DNA from: Gentiana macrophylla
Taxonomy: Eukaryota; Streptophyta; Magnoliopsida; Gentianales; Gentianaceae
Direction: 5' to 3'
Assembly: GCA_026214975.1 (NCBI GenBank)
Contig: CM047805.1
Location: 3,782,001-3,846,000 of the forward strand
DNA: 64,000 nucleotides
Part shown: in pieces, positions 54,805-64,000 of the stretch
Layout of the letters: each line of letters opens with the position of its first letter
Numbering within the stretch: the stretch's first letter is position 1
Made by a program: the position numbers and the translations under genes
The notes under the pieces: generated by a model
The model's input: only the letters and a program-made list of their open reading frames with translations
Told to the model about the DNA's origin: nothing
Databases searched by the model: none

Positions 54805-55500
54805 AGTGTGTATGCATACATGGTGACTCTTTTAAAAGTTGAGAAGGATACGGTGGCTTTAGAGGACGTAAGGCCAGCTTTAAATGCCAGGGAGCTGAGA
54901 TATTATACAGTAGGGGGAGACAGTCAGACAACTGCCTTGATAGTCAACAGCACTAGTGGGAAAAGGCATGGCCGGTCCGGAAAGAAGAAGTCTAAGAAGG
55001 CAGGGTCCAAAAGTCCTAGACCCACAAATGTCTGCAATTACTGTAATGAGCAGGGAAATTAGAAGTCCAATTGTCCAAAGAGGAAGAAACAATAGAAGAG
55101 TAGTTCTGGCACAACTACCGTAGCTAGCAGCTGGGCATGACTCAGAAGAAGACATGGTTTTGGTGGCAGGAGAGTCAACACATCATGCTGATGTGTGGAC
55201 TTTGGACTTTAGAGCATCCTATCATATTTGTCCTCACAATGAGTGGTTCTCAGGACATGAGCAGATAAATTAAGGACATATTTCTATGGCCAACAACAAT
55301 GTCTGCAAGGTAGTTGTGATTGGTTCAGTACAAGTGAGGAAAGAGGATGGTTGATTCTGTACACTGAAGGATGTGAGACATGTTACACACATGACCGAAA
55401 ATTTGGTATCTCTTAGTCTATTCGACATCAAGGGGTTTAATTTCAAAGATGAATGTAGAGTGCTGAATGTCTACAAAGATTCAGTTACGTGGTTCTCAGT
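54805..55500 (+). pseudogene. Ty1/copia gag-protease fragment
   Basis: The frame at 54805-55062 encodes VEKDTVALEDVRPALNARELR and a basic stretch, then a zinc knuckle CNYCNEQGN whose His position is Asn and is followed by a stop. Further on, ESTHHADVWTLDFRASYHICPHNEWF marks the protease, with the catalytic Asp-Ser-Gly changed to DFR. HMTENLVSLSLFDIKGF (about 55385-55435) is the conserved segment before the GAG-pre-integrase domain. No LTRs seen. It is an old remnant unrelated to element D at sequence level. Confidence 0.78.
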
Positions 55501-55582
55501 GGAGTCAAGAGGGGGATCACGCTTGTTGCTGCATTATGATAATATTATTATGATAAGTCATAGACTCATAGTATTTGTGTGA

Positions 55583-57600
55583 TAATAATGAGTAGTGTGA
55601 TAATAATGAGTAGTAATATGAAATTCTTCCCACTCAATTTGTAGGGTTAGTAAGTTGAAATTTAAATAAAATAATAAAAAATTTGCTGCTCACTAACAGT
55701 AAGTTCGGTATCTTGAACTAATGTATAATTAGCGAGAGCGGCTAGAGTCCATTTTCTAATTGTTCCGTTTTTTAATCTTTACCGTTGAAAAAATATATAA
55801 ATAATTATGTACGTTGGATCATTCTTTTAGTACGTCATAGTTAATGTGTACAATAACACACCTAATCAATCATTTGACCTCCTAAACCGATAAAAAATTT
55901 GCCAAAAAGATAAATAAATAACTACACGGCAATAATTTATTTTTCTCTACAAAAACATCTTTGTCGAATTCTTCAAGCTCCTGTCAAAAAATGGTGGAGA
56001 AAGGAAGCAAACCGAGGAAAGAGGAGGTTGTCACCAGAGATACACAATCAATTTGCATAAACGATTGCATGGGTGGTAATTTACATATCATTTGGTTTTC
56101 AACACGTTCGTTTTTTCTGTTTAATTTGGTTTTTTGAGCTCATATTATGAATTCCTTATGCAATTTTGCACGAATGTGTTCTCGATTGATTGAGACAGTA
56201 GTTTTGAATTTTAATTGACCGGGAATAGCATTTTTTTTTAACGACCGACCGGTTACCTTTTTGACTATTTAAAATATTTTCTATGGTATACAATAAGTAA
56301 TAGTGGGTCAAATCAATCCAATGATGGCTATTATTTTAATATTGATCTAGCGGTAACTGGACCGTCCAGTTTTTTTCTACTGACTGTACTGTAGTATTTC
56401 CTATAGTTAATATTATTATCATTATTATTATAAGTTTGAGAACGGCTATTGTCCAGTTGTTTAATTTAAGGGGACGATCCAGTTTATAATCACAACCATG
56501 GAAAACGTATGTTATTAATTATAAACAAATAACACTATTAATTATATCCGTTATATCATTTTATTTATACACCATAACTAGTGTGTACTTTAATACACCT
56601 AACTATTTTTTGAATTGTTAAATCATCTTTAAAATTAAATTAAAAAAAGAACCTCAAGCATTACGTCTTTGAACAGAGGGACGATACTCATTTGCTGGAA
56701 TGAAACAACTTAACAAATTGATATGAAATGCAAGAGAAGTCACAAATATTTTTGGGTCGATCAAGGAACAGATGGTAGGGTGGTGAATGTGGTGGATTTT
56801 GGTTGAGGGAGAGGCTTTCCGGCGTGTAGTGATGTTGGCAGACAAATCTGCTAGGGGCTGGTGGTTTGGGGCGCAGAGGTGGCGGGCCTATGGCGGATTT
56901 TGTGCGATTTCAGAAGAGCCGGTGCCGGGTTGGTCAGGAGGAGCAGAATCATGTGATAGTGGGCCGAAGGGCTCTTGAATCGGTGGAAAGGATGTGGTAT
57001 TCGCAGTTTTCCGGCGAGTGAAGTCCGCCGGATGTGGTGGAGATGGTGCTCTATTTCGTCTCTTGGAAGAAGGGAAGAAGGAAAAGGAAATAGAATGAGA
57101 AGGAGGAAAGGGTGGCGGACGGAGGAGGAAAGTTGGAGATTGGAGGTGGTTGGATGAAGAATGTAAGAGGGTAGGGATTAGGGAAGAATGAAGGAGATGA
57201 CTAATAGAAAGATAAAATAAAAAAATCCGTACGGTACATCACATAAATCAAACGTTATAATTATTTTAAGGGCCAATTATTTAAAAGGACTGATTTTCAA
57301 CTTATTAGAGGTAATAGGACACTCCGAAATCTTATTTAGTTATAAGGACATTCTAATTTCAAGTGGATAAAGAGGAAGAAGGAAAAAAAAAACATAACAA
57401 AACAAAAAAAAATATTACTGTGCGTGGGTTTTTTTTCTTTTTATTTTTTTTGTTTATAATTCACCATATTTCTAAAGGTCATATATTTTGATCTAAAACT
57501 CGGATCATCATAATTTTTTCACTAAAATTCATATTTTTTCGTCTTCTTTATTTTAAAATTAAATTTGATATTTTTCCGAATAAATTTCATAAAATCAATT
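55583..57600. other. No gene recognised; G-rich segment 56780-57160
   Basis: Two similar AT-rich stretches (GTGTACAATAACACACCTAA near 55847 and GTGTACTTTAATACACCTAA near 56582) may be ends of a decayed MITE. The segment 56780-57160 is unusually G-rich (C-rich, Pro/Ser-coding on the minus strand) with no recognised family. Confidence 0.4.
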
Positions 57601-57627
57601 TTTTTCTTCATAAAAATCGACGTGACG

Positions 57628-57766
57628 TATTGATCACCGTCATGCATTGACCACCTACCCGGATGCATTGGCCACCGGGATCCATTAACCACCCCGATCC
57701 ACTCACCGCCGCGATTCATTGGCTACAATGATGTATTGACCGCCGCGATCCATTGATAACCTTGAT
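57628..57766. repeat. Minisatellite, ~17-bp period, about 8 copies
   Basis: Units of the form CATTG(A/G)(C/T)CACC..GATC (for example CATTGGCCACCGGGATC, CATTAACCACCCCGATC, TATTGACCGCCGCGATC) repeat in tandem with variation. Confidence 0.8.
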
Positions 57767-57769
57767 CAG

Positions 57770-57938
57770 TGACATCTCATTGTAGCGATTTATGCAATGA
57801 CGTCTCATTGTAGCGATTTATACAGTGACTTCTTATTGTAGCGATCTATGCAGTGATGTCTTATTGTATCGAATTATGCACTGACGTGTTATTGTAACGA
57901 TTTATGCAGTGACGTGTTATTGTAACAATTTATGCAAA
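57770..57938. repeat. Minisatellite, 28-bp period, 6 copies
   Basis: Tandem TGACGTCTCATTGTAGCGAT plus TTATGCAG units (28 bp) with point differences. Directly adjacent to the 17-bp minisatellite. Confidence 0.88.
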
Positions 57939-57989
57939 GCTGACGTCACCAAAACCAAGCCTTAGAAACGGCGTCAAGAAAGGGACAGA

Positions 57990-59975
57990 CCTTTTCTAGG
58001 TTAGACGGATCCTAACCGGCAGTGTATCGGGTCAAATTGTAGTGATAAAGTGGTGAGTCAGGTGTCGAATCCTCAGGGAAAAAGTGGTAATTCTTTTAAG
58101 TGTGGTTAAACACCAAAGAGCTGCTATTAACTCGATTTAAACCGCAATTTTATAACACTGATTACTACTACTCTAACCAACATAAAATAAATGCGTAATT
58201 TAAAAGTTATTCTAATATAATATATATAGATATATAAATATATATAGATGTACATAAATAGTAAAATATATAAATATATATATAGATACCAATATATAGT
58301 TTATAGACTAGACTAGCCAAAGTATATGTAATCAATTTATTCGATCTTTTCAATTAATAGAATGTGTTCGATCTTCCTTTTTATTAGGTCCAATTGAGTA
58401 AATGAAACGGTGTACTCTAATGTCAACAATTCCTCCTCACACACGGCGTATGAAATTGTCATATGTCAAATTGTCATCACCCAATGTCCACAATCGCCCC
58501 ATGCTAAACTTAGTTAGTCAAAACAACAGTACCGAGTATAAATCTACCCGGTAAAAGAGGTGATTCCATTTGTCGATGGCCGATGTTATTCAAGAGGCTC
58601 CGGTTGTCAAGCGGATCGATTTAATACAAACGGTGTAGTTTCAATTAAACTGTGATTTTAACATTATTAAGATCTCGAGTACAAATTTTAATAAGATTTG
58701 TTTTACTAGGACAAATCGCCTTCGGTAGGAAATAGGATTCCGTTAATCAGGACGGCCATTTTACCCTCCGGTTTTTCTATTTTTACTCATATCACGACTT
58801 CTCCGGTCGAGTTCATCATCAAAGTTATATGTGGTATTCATCTTGATTGATTACTTCATTCGAATATGTTATCGTTACGTTAGCGAAATAGAAAAAGATT
58901 CATTTTAACTCAATTTTAATCAATTTTATTTTAACATCATTCTTTTAACGAAAAGATCGAAATAATACGATTACATAACTTTGGCTAGTTATTAGATTTA
59001 GCCTAATAACATTATAAAAACTAAAAAGAAGAAAATAACAAACACAAACATAATTATTATAGAAATTACCCGATTACAACTGCTGACTCAGAAATCGTCT
59101 TTTCCCAGGTATTCAACGATTTCAGCAACACCGATCTTCCGATAATTTCCCGAGCATTACTACGATACTACTACTACTACTAATTTATTCCCGGCATAAG
59201 GCCTATTTACAAACTAAAGAAAAGAGGGGATAGAGAATATATATAGAATATGGTGTATATATATTGGTACACTCCAAATGATCCCTGCTACTTCCCTATA
59301 TATAGACTTTCCTCCTTCCCGGACCGGTCCTGAAAATTGGCCGGATCGGTCCGGTGTAATGATGACAATCATTACAGTTAGTTATAAGCATGTGAGCCCA
59401 TGTTACCCTCTAATCATCACAGATGTTGTGTAATTATATATAATTACACAGTTAACTTCTAAAAATCGTAACTTGAATTCTCGATATCAGAATGACATAA
59501 TCGAACTTCTGTTGAAAAGCTCGTTGAATTCTCTACAACTTTCATCAAGACCACTTCTTCGTGAAAACGCATTCTCGACAAGCCATTTCCAATACGTGTC
59601 GTTTCGGGATTTTGTTATTAAAAAACGACTACCCACTTGACCATTTAAATTGAGTGATGCTTTATAACTCCTTCCAACGACTTGAATTGACTTCAAAAAG
59701 TGTTTCTACTCGGGATTTCAGTTCATCTTAGGATTCTGCAATGAAATAAACACAAAATACCCGTGTAAAATAGACACAACACTCCGGTTACTAAAAACCG
59801 GTACAAAAACTACAACTTTTTACTATAAATACTAACTTTTACTACTAACTATACTAAACTATAAAGATTAATATTTTATATCAATTATATCATAATTTCA
59901 TATATTTTACATAGAATTTGTTCATAAAACATAATAATATTACGTATATTTAATCATATAAAAATAATACATCAA
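57990..59975 (-). repeat. Element G 3' LTR (approximate)
   Basis: Sequence ends at AATACATCA just before a polypurine tract. A TATATATA box on the minus strand at 59304-59297 fits an LTR promoter. The left boundary is uncertain: the inverse word TGATGTATT occurs at 57729 inside the minisatellite. The second LTR was not found, so the assignment is inferred from the polypurine tract and conserved 3' block. Confidence 0.5.
59319..59355. repeat. Palindromic GGACCGGTCC pair in LTR G
   Basis: CCCGGACCGGTCCTGAAA followed by GGCCGGATCGGTCCGG. A near-identical arrangement recurs at 62817-62852. Confidence 0.7.
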
Positions 59976-59990
59976 ATTACTCCCCACTTA
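59976..59990 (-). other. Element G polypurine tract
   Basis: Minus strand TAAGTGGGGAGTAA, followed leftwards by the LTR. CTCGAGGACGA lies next to it, as in element C. Confidence 0.65.
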
Positions 59991-61840
59991 GCTTTTGATC
60001 GTCCTCGAGCAAAAATAAGCGGTAATATATAAATAACAGATAATAAAATTGATCAAATTAAAGTTTCAAAAGTAATATATATCGTCAATATTACAAACAT
60101 ATAAGTTATAACTTTTATAGAAATTTAATAAGATATAAAGTTTATATAACTTAAATAAATTAAGTATCAAATATTAATCAGATGGAAACCTGCATGCAAT
60201 AATTCATAAATATAAATAAAATATTAGAATTGTTTTCTATCTCGATTATTATGAATTTCTGGAATCATTAACTAAGTCAGATAGAAGACACAATGGCTTA
60301 TAATATTAGGATAGGACATTGGTTAATCGAAAAGATAGAAAAAGAAATCAAAAAGAGAAAGAGGCAAGTCGTGACGCATTCACTCGTCTTCACATTTTGA
60401 TCAAAAATAATTCGATTAGTAACATCCTTTTATTCCAACTATTTTTCAGATTTTCTCTCTTCTTTTTCTTTTAAACATAAATATTAATATTAAGAACTAA
60501 AGCGTGAGTGTGTGTAGAAAAATCAAATTTTACAAGCATTGCTTCATCAAGATTGATCGGAGTACTACTCTTTCGATCTAAAATTAAACCCGTAATCATT
60601 CTTGAGATCTTTTGATTCGACTTATGCCTTCATTCCCAAAGAATAGGACATTTCGAGATAATACCCCTAAATTTGGACTACTATCATAAGGCATTATTAT
60701 TATTTTTATATTGTCGATCAAAGATATAGGAAGATACGATATTTGACTAATTACATGTGTAAAAATGGTGCCTTAATTCTTAATATAATTTTTTTTTTTA
60801 GGACACTAACATATATCGAACTCATTGCCAAAATCGGCTATCTTGCAAGCGTCATGAGGTGAGAACATCTATATTAGAATCTATCTACCTATTCCAATCT
60901 CAAGATAACCATTTTTCTCAACTCTTAACTCTTTTTGTCATCATCTCTCTCTCATAAGACGCACAAACTCGAAGGATGTCAAAGAAATGTAGACCAAAAC
61001 AAGCTAAGGGTCGGAAATTTCTAGTTAATCAAAATGGCTAAATTCGAGTGAGGTCTTGATCACTCTTAAAAAGTCGAGGTGGGGTCAAAATTGGAATTTT
61101 TATTTAGGTAGGCTATTTCATTTATAGTTATATTTTTGTGGTGCCAAAATCATCGTCCTAGTTTCGATTCCAAATTCATAATTTATCTTGAAAAGAAAAT
61201 TATCTAAAATTTATTTATAAATATAAAAATTACTTGAATAATTCCATAAAAGAAATATTTGTTAACAAATTATTTAGTTATACATACTCAAAATCTTAAA
61301 AATCTTATAAAAGATATAAAATATATTCATAATATATCTAATATATTTCTTGAATCAAAAATTAATCTTTTCAAATTATATTATTTTTATTCATATATTA
61401 ACTAACTTAAATCATTCAAGAAAAATTAAAACTAAGAAATAAGTAATTAAAGTACTAATTTATATGAAAAAGGTTATATTTTATAAATATTTTTAATTTT
61501 CTCGAAAATTTTAATGAAATTTTCAAACCTAACTCTACTCCCCACTTACTTAAGTGGCATCGTCCGATGTTCAATGAGTATGAAAAAGTAGGTTGAAAAT
61601 TAAATTAAAATTATAGATGATCGTTTTAAATATCGATAACACGCGTATATTAAAAACAAACAATCATATATATTAAACAAAAAGAAACTATTACAACTAA
61701 AAGATTCGAACTAAAACAAACTTACTAACTAACTTACTAACCTTAACCAACTTACTAACTTATTAAAGCAAACCAACCTTAAACAAACTTAAATAAAACC
61801 AACAACAACTATCTCAAATAGTTGACGAACAACCCAGATT
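59991..61840 (-). other. Element G internal noncoding region with conserved block
   Basis: AT-rich. The block 60642-60696, on the minus strand CCTTATGATAGTAG, GGGGTATTATCTCGAAATG and TCCTATTCTTTGG, matches the block in elements B and C. A second polypurine-like TAAGTGGGGAGTAG (minus) lies at about 61537-61550. Confidence 0.55.
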
Positions 61841-61849
61841 CTCCACTGG

Positions 61850-62652
61850 TAGCAATCCTCTCACGATAATCACGAGGCGGATATATCTCGTCGAAGCAAT
61901 TTCGGGACTTCATTCAAATGAATACACAATCTTGAAATTAACCAGGCAAAAGGCATCGGCCTTCCATTATTATAACGTTCCACCGCAAAGTTTATCTGCC
62001 GTCTTAAAAATCAAAATCCCCACCCACATGAGCTCCGCTTATCAAGCGCAAACAACAAAAGTATTTCACTATCACTAACCCACGCAAAGTCACTAGTCGG
62101 ATAGACTCGTGAGTTAATGAAGTGTTTCCATGCTCTCGGATGAGCGGTAGAGTGAAGTGGTAGAGTCGTAATTTTGATCGAACTCGAAACAAATACGGAA
62201 AAGCTTCCATGGCATAGTTGACAACGTTAAAGGAGTTCCTAACGCCCTTGATATTCAAAATGAAGATTATGGATTTGATTGAAAATCGGTATTTCGTAAA
62301 TATGATTGATAATATGAGGTGACAAGTGAATAAGTGTACCACTTAACGGATACAAGTTGTGACGGATCGACAAGATCGATAATGAGAGAGCGGAATAAAA
62401 TTCCCTAACGATAGAAACATTAATCCTACCTCTAGGATTCCTTACAAACTTTCTCCAACCTCTATTCTGAATTAAATCCTTCCCTGACTGATCAATTTTT
62501 TCGTAGTTGATACCCTTCTCAACCAAAATTGGAGAATTTGCAAACCTCGCATTCACCAATAAATTAACATTTGAAGCGCTAGACTCCGGGACAAAAACAT
62601 CTAATGCCTCCGGATCGTATGAATTGACTGATGGTGATGACCGGTTTGACAT
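61850..62652 (-). pseudogene. Element G protein with plant transposon-associated domain, copy 1
   Basis: The minus frame from ATG at 62652 reads MSNRSSPSVNSYDPEALDVFVPE, then GWRKFVRNPRGRINVSIVREFYSAL and HLSPHIINHIYEIP. After a frame change near 62270 it continues as SLTHESIRLVTLRGLVIVKYFCCLRLISGAHVGG. A further piece near 61990-61890 has ERYNNGRPMPFAWLISRLC. The pattern REFY, IN..Y.LP and late LIS.LC matches the 'putative plant transposon protein' (Transposase_32-type) domain found in Athila-related elements. The biochemical role of that domain is not established. Broken by frameshifts. Confidence 0.65.
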
Positions 62653-62659
62653 TTTAGTT

Positions 62660-63320
62660 GAAACAGATGAAAATATTATAACAGATAGAAAGTTGAAAGC
62701 TACTCAGTGAATTTGCAATTTTTTTACTCTCAGCTCTCTTTCCTTAAATGGACAAGTATTGAGAGTATACGTGGCTGCATATTAACACTCTCAATATGAC
62801 TAAGCAGTTTTAACTCCCGGATCGGTCCTGAAACTGACCGGACCGGTCCGGCTTTAAGATATTTTTACCGTGTGAAGGTTGTAAAATTCAAGTTTGCTTG
62901 TTTGTCTAATAGACTCAAGGCTATTAAAATTTATAAAGATTAATAAAGATTATCTAAATGATACGGATAAACGATACACGAACGACATACGGAAATATTT
63001 TTTAGATTTTTTTTTTTTTTGAAATATTTAAATACTATTAAAAATGATTAAATTTACTATTATGACATAAAACGATTATGAAAACGAAAAACTATTAAAT
63101 TAGCAAACTTAGTATTTAAGAAAGTTAAAATGCGGAAAATAAAATAAACAGACAGAAAATGTTTAAAACTAACAAAGTTGCTCAAAATCAAATAATGTCA
63201 ACATCATCATCCTCAGCTGGACAAACTGGATCATTCAAACTTGGAACCGATGACGTAACTGGCTGTGGAAACGTAGTCGTGGTCCGAACTGAACTGTCGA
63301 GACCTATCGAACTCATACTT
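62660..63320. other. No gene seen between the two domain copies
   Basis: AT-rich, with the GGACCGGTCC palindrome pair at 62817-62852 and TTGAGAGTAT/CACTCTCAATATG inverted words at 62759-62799. Confidence 0.45.
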
Positions 63321-63324
63321 GACG

Positions 63325-64000
63325 TCATCCTTGCAAAATCCGAAAATCCTCCCCGCCTAGATGTAACAAAGACTCCCGAGAACTCGTATAAAAGACACCC
63401 TGACCACTAGACTGGCTTCCAAAAGGATTTGGCATATGATGAAAGCTCTGAGATGGTGGGATAGGTGCTATCCAATCTGGTAAAGTATATGGGTCAGATT
63501 GACAGGGCGGATAGGCAGTTTTATCGAAAGAAGGATTAAGATGCATCTGCTCATGTCTCAACATCCCTCTACGTAAATCATCACTCCACTGCCTACTCTG
63601 CTCAGCAAACAAAGCCATATTAGCCTGTCCTCGGGCTACATCTGACACTAAAGATTGAAACATATCGTATGTAATGGTGTTTGGGAGAGAAGTCTCGCCG
63701 CCGTCGAGAAAAAAGATGAAAATCTGGCTGGTGGAGGCGGGTGGAGGTGCACTACGTCTAACTATCGAGTCTATCGAACCCTCGGAGACCTCCTCCGGAC
63801 TAGGGCCTATCAGGACTCATCTCGCCATAGTTAACTTATCGTTAGATAGGAAAGGAACTCGATCTATGACATAAATCCGAAATAAAGCCAGGAAAGTACA
63901 TGTGACTCCCTGCCTTGGCAGTAACAATAAACTCGAAAACCCTTCTATACATAATTTTCCCCACATCCACCTTAATATCATGAATCATCGCCCAAGTAAT
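63325..64000 (-). pseudogene. Second transposon-associated domain copy, C-terminal part
   Basis: From the window edge on the minus strand: ITWAMIHDIKVDVGKIMYRR and MYFPGFISDLCHR, the C-terminal part of the same type of domain. Stops follow near 63845-63835. The frame 63663-63325 continues with MALFAEQSRQWSDDLRRGMLRHEQMH and a Pro/Ser/Gln-rich tail, the usual helical tail after this domain. The N-terminus lies beyond 64000. Confidence 0.58.

Noticed and set aside
56654..57157. Protein-coding gene in the G-rich segment (frames on both strands)
   Set aside because: Short frames with biased composition, no recognised family and no splice structure.
57628..57938. Centromeric or telomeric satellite
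   Set aside because: Too few copies, short units and no TTTAGGG-type sequence. A local minisatellite fits better.

Overview
This window is plant nuclear DNA, most likely from a eudicot, and it is dominated by transposable elements. Evidence includes plant-type LTR retrotransposons (Ty3/gypsy chromovirus-like and Athila-like, Ty1/copia), primer sites matching initiator tRNA-Met and tRNA-Asp, MITEs, CACTA-like and Helitron-like ends, a spliced kiwellin gene and an F-box/FBA gene. The species cannot be named from the sequence.

Layout. 1-3137: a repeat fragment, a tandem array of small TRIM-type retrotransposons, a 2-copy duplication, a perfect hairpin and a Mutator-type MITE. 3138-12525: a complete but coding-damaged Ty3/gypsy element on the minus strand (A) with about 2.1-kb LTRs. 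12526-19121: a low-copy island with a second Mutator-type MITE and the intact two-exon kiwellin gene (15952-16669). 19122-41375: a three-level nest. A Ty1/copia element (D) carries in its 5' LTR a non-autonomous gypsy-type element (C, minus), which in turn carries an Athila-like element (B, plus). Each insertion has an exact 5-bp target duplication (AACTC, ATATG, TATTA). 41381-46731: a Helitron-like 3' terminus beside exon-intron fragments of two unrelated genes (a FolD last exon and a RabD/Rab1-like pseudogene), then a CACTA-like element full of subterminal repeats. 46732-50276: gene-poor DNA, then an F-box gene with two compensating frameshifts. 50277-57600: a second Helitron-like terminus, a Stowaway MITE, and decayed repeats including a copia gag/protease fragment. 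57628-64000: two adjacent minisatellites, then a decayed minus-strand Athila-related element (G) with two partial copies of a plant transposon-associated domain.

Only two host genes look potentially functional: kiwellin, a secreted cysteine-rich protein, and possibly the F-box protein. The rest records repeated invasion. Elements B, C and G share a noncoding block just inside the 3' LTR. The LTRs and leaders of A, B and C all carry clusters of a short CG-rich near-palindrome (ACGNNCGT core). LTR copies differ most exactly at those clusters, which could be biology or systematic sequencing error. Many frameshifts in the transposon reading frames should therefore be read with caution.
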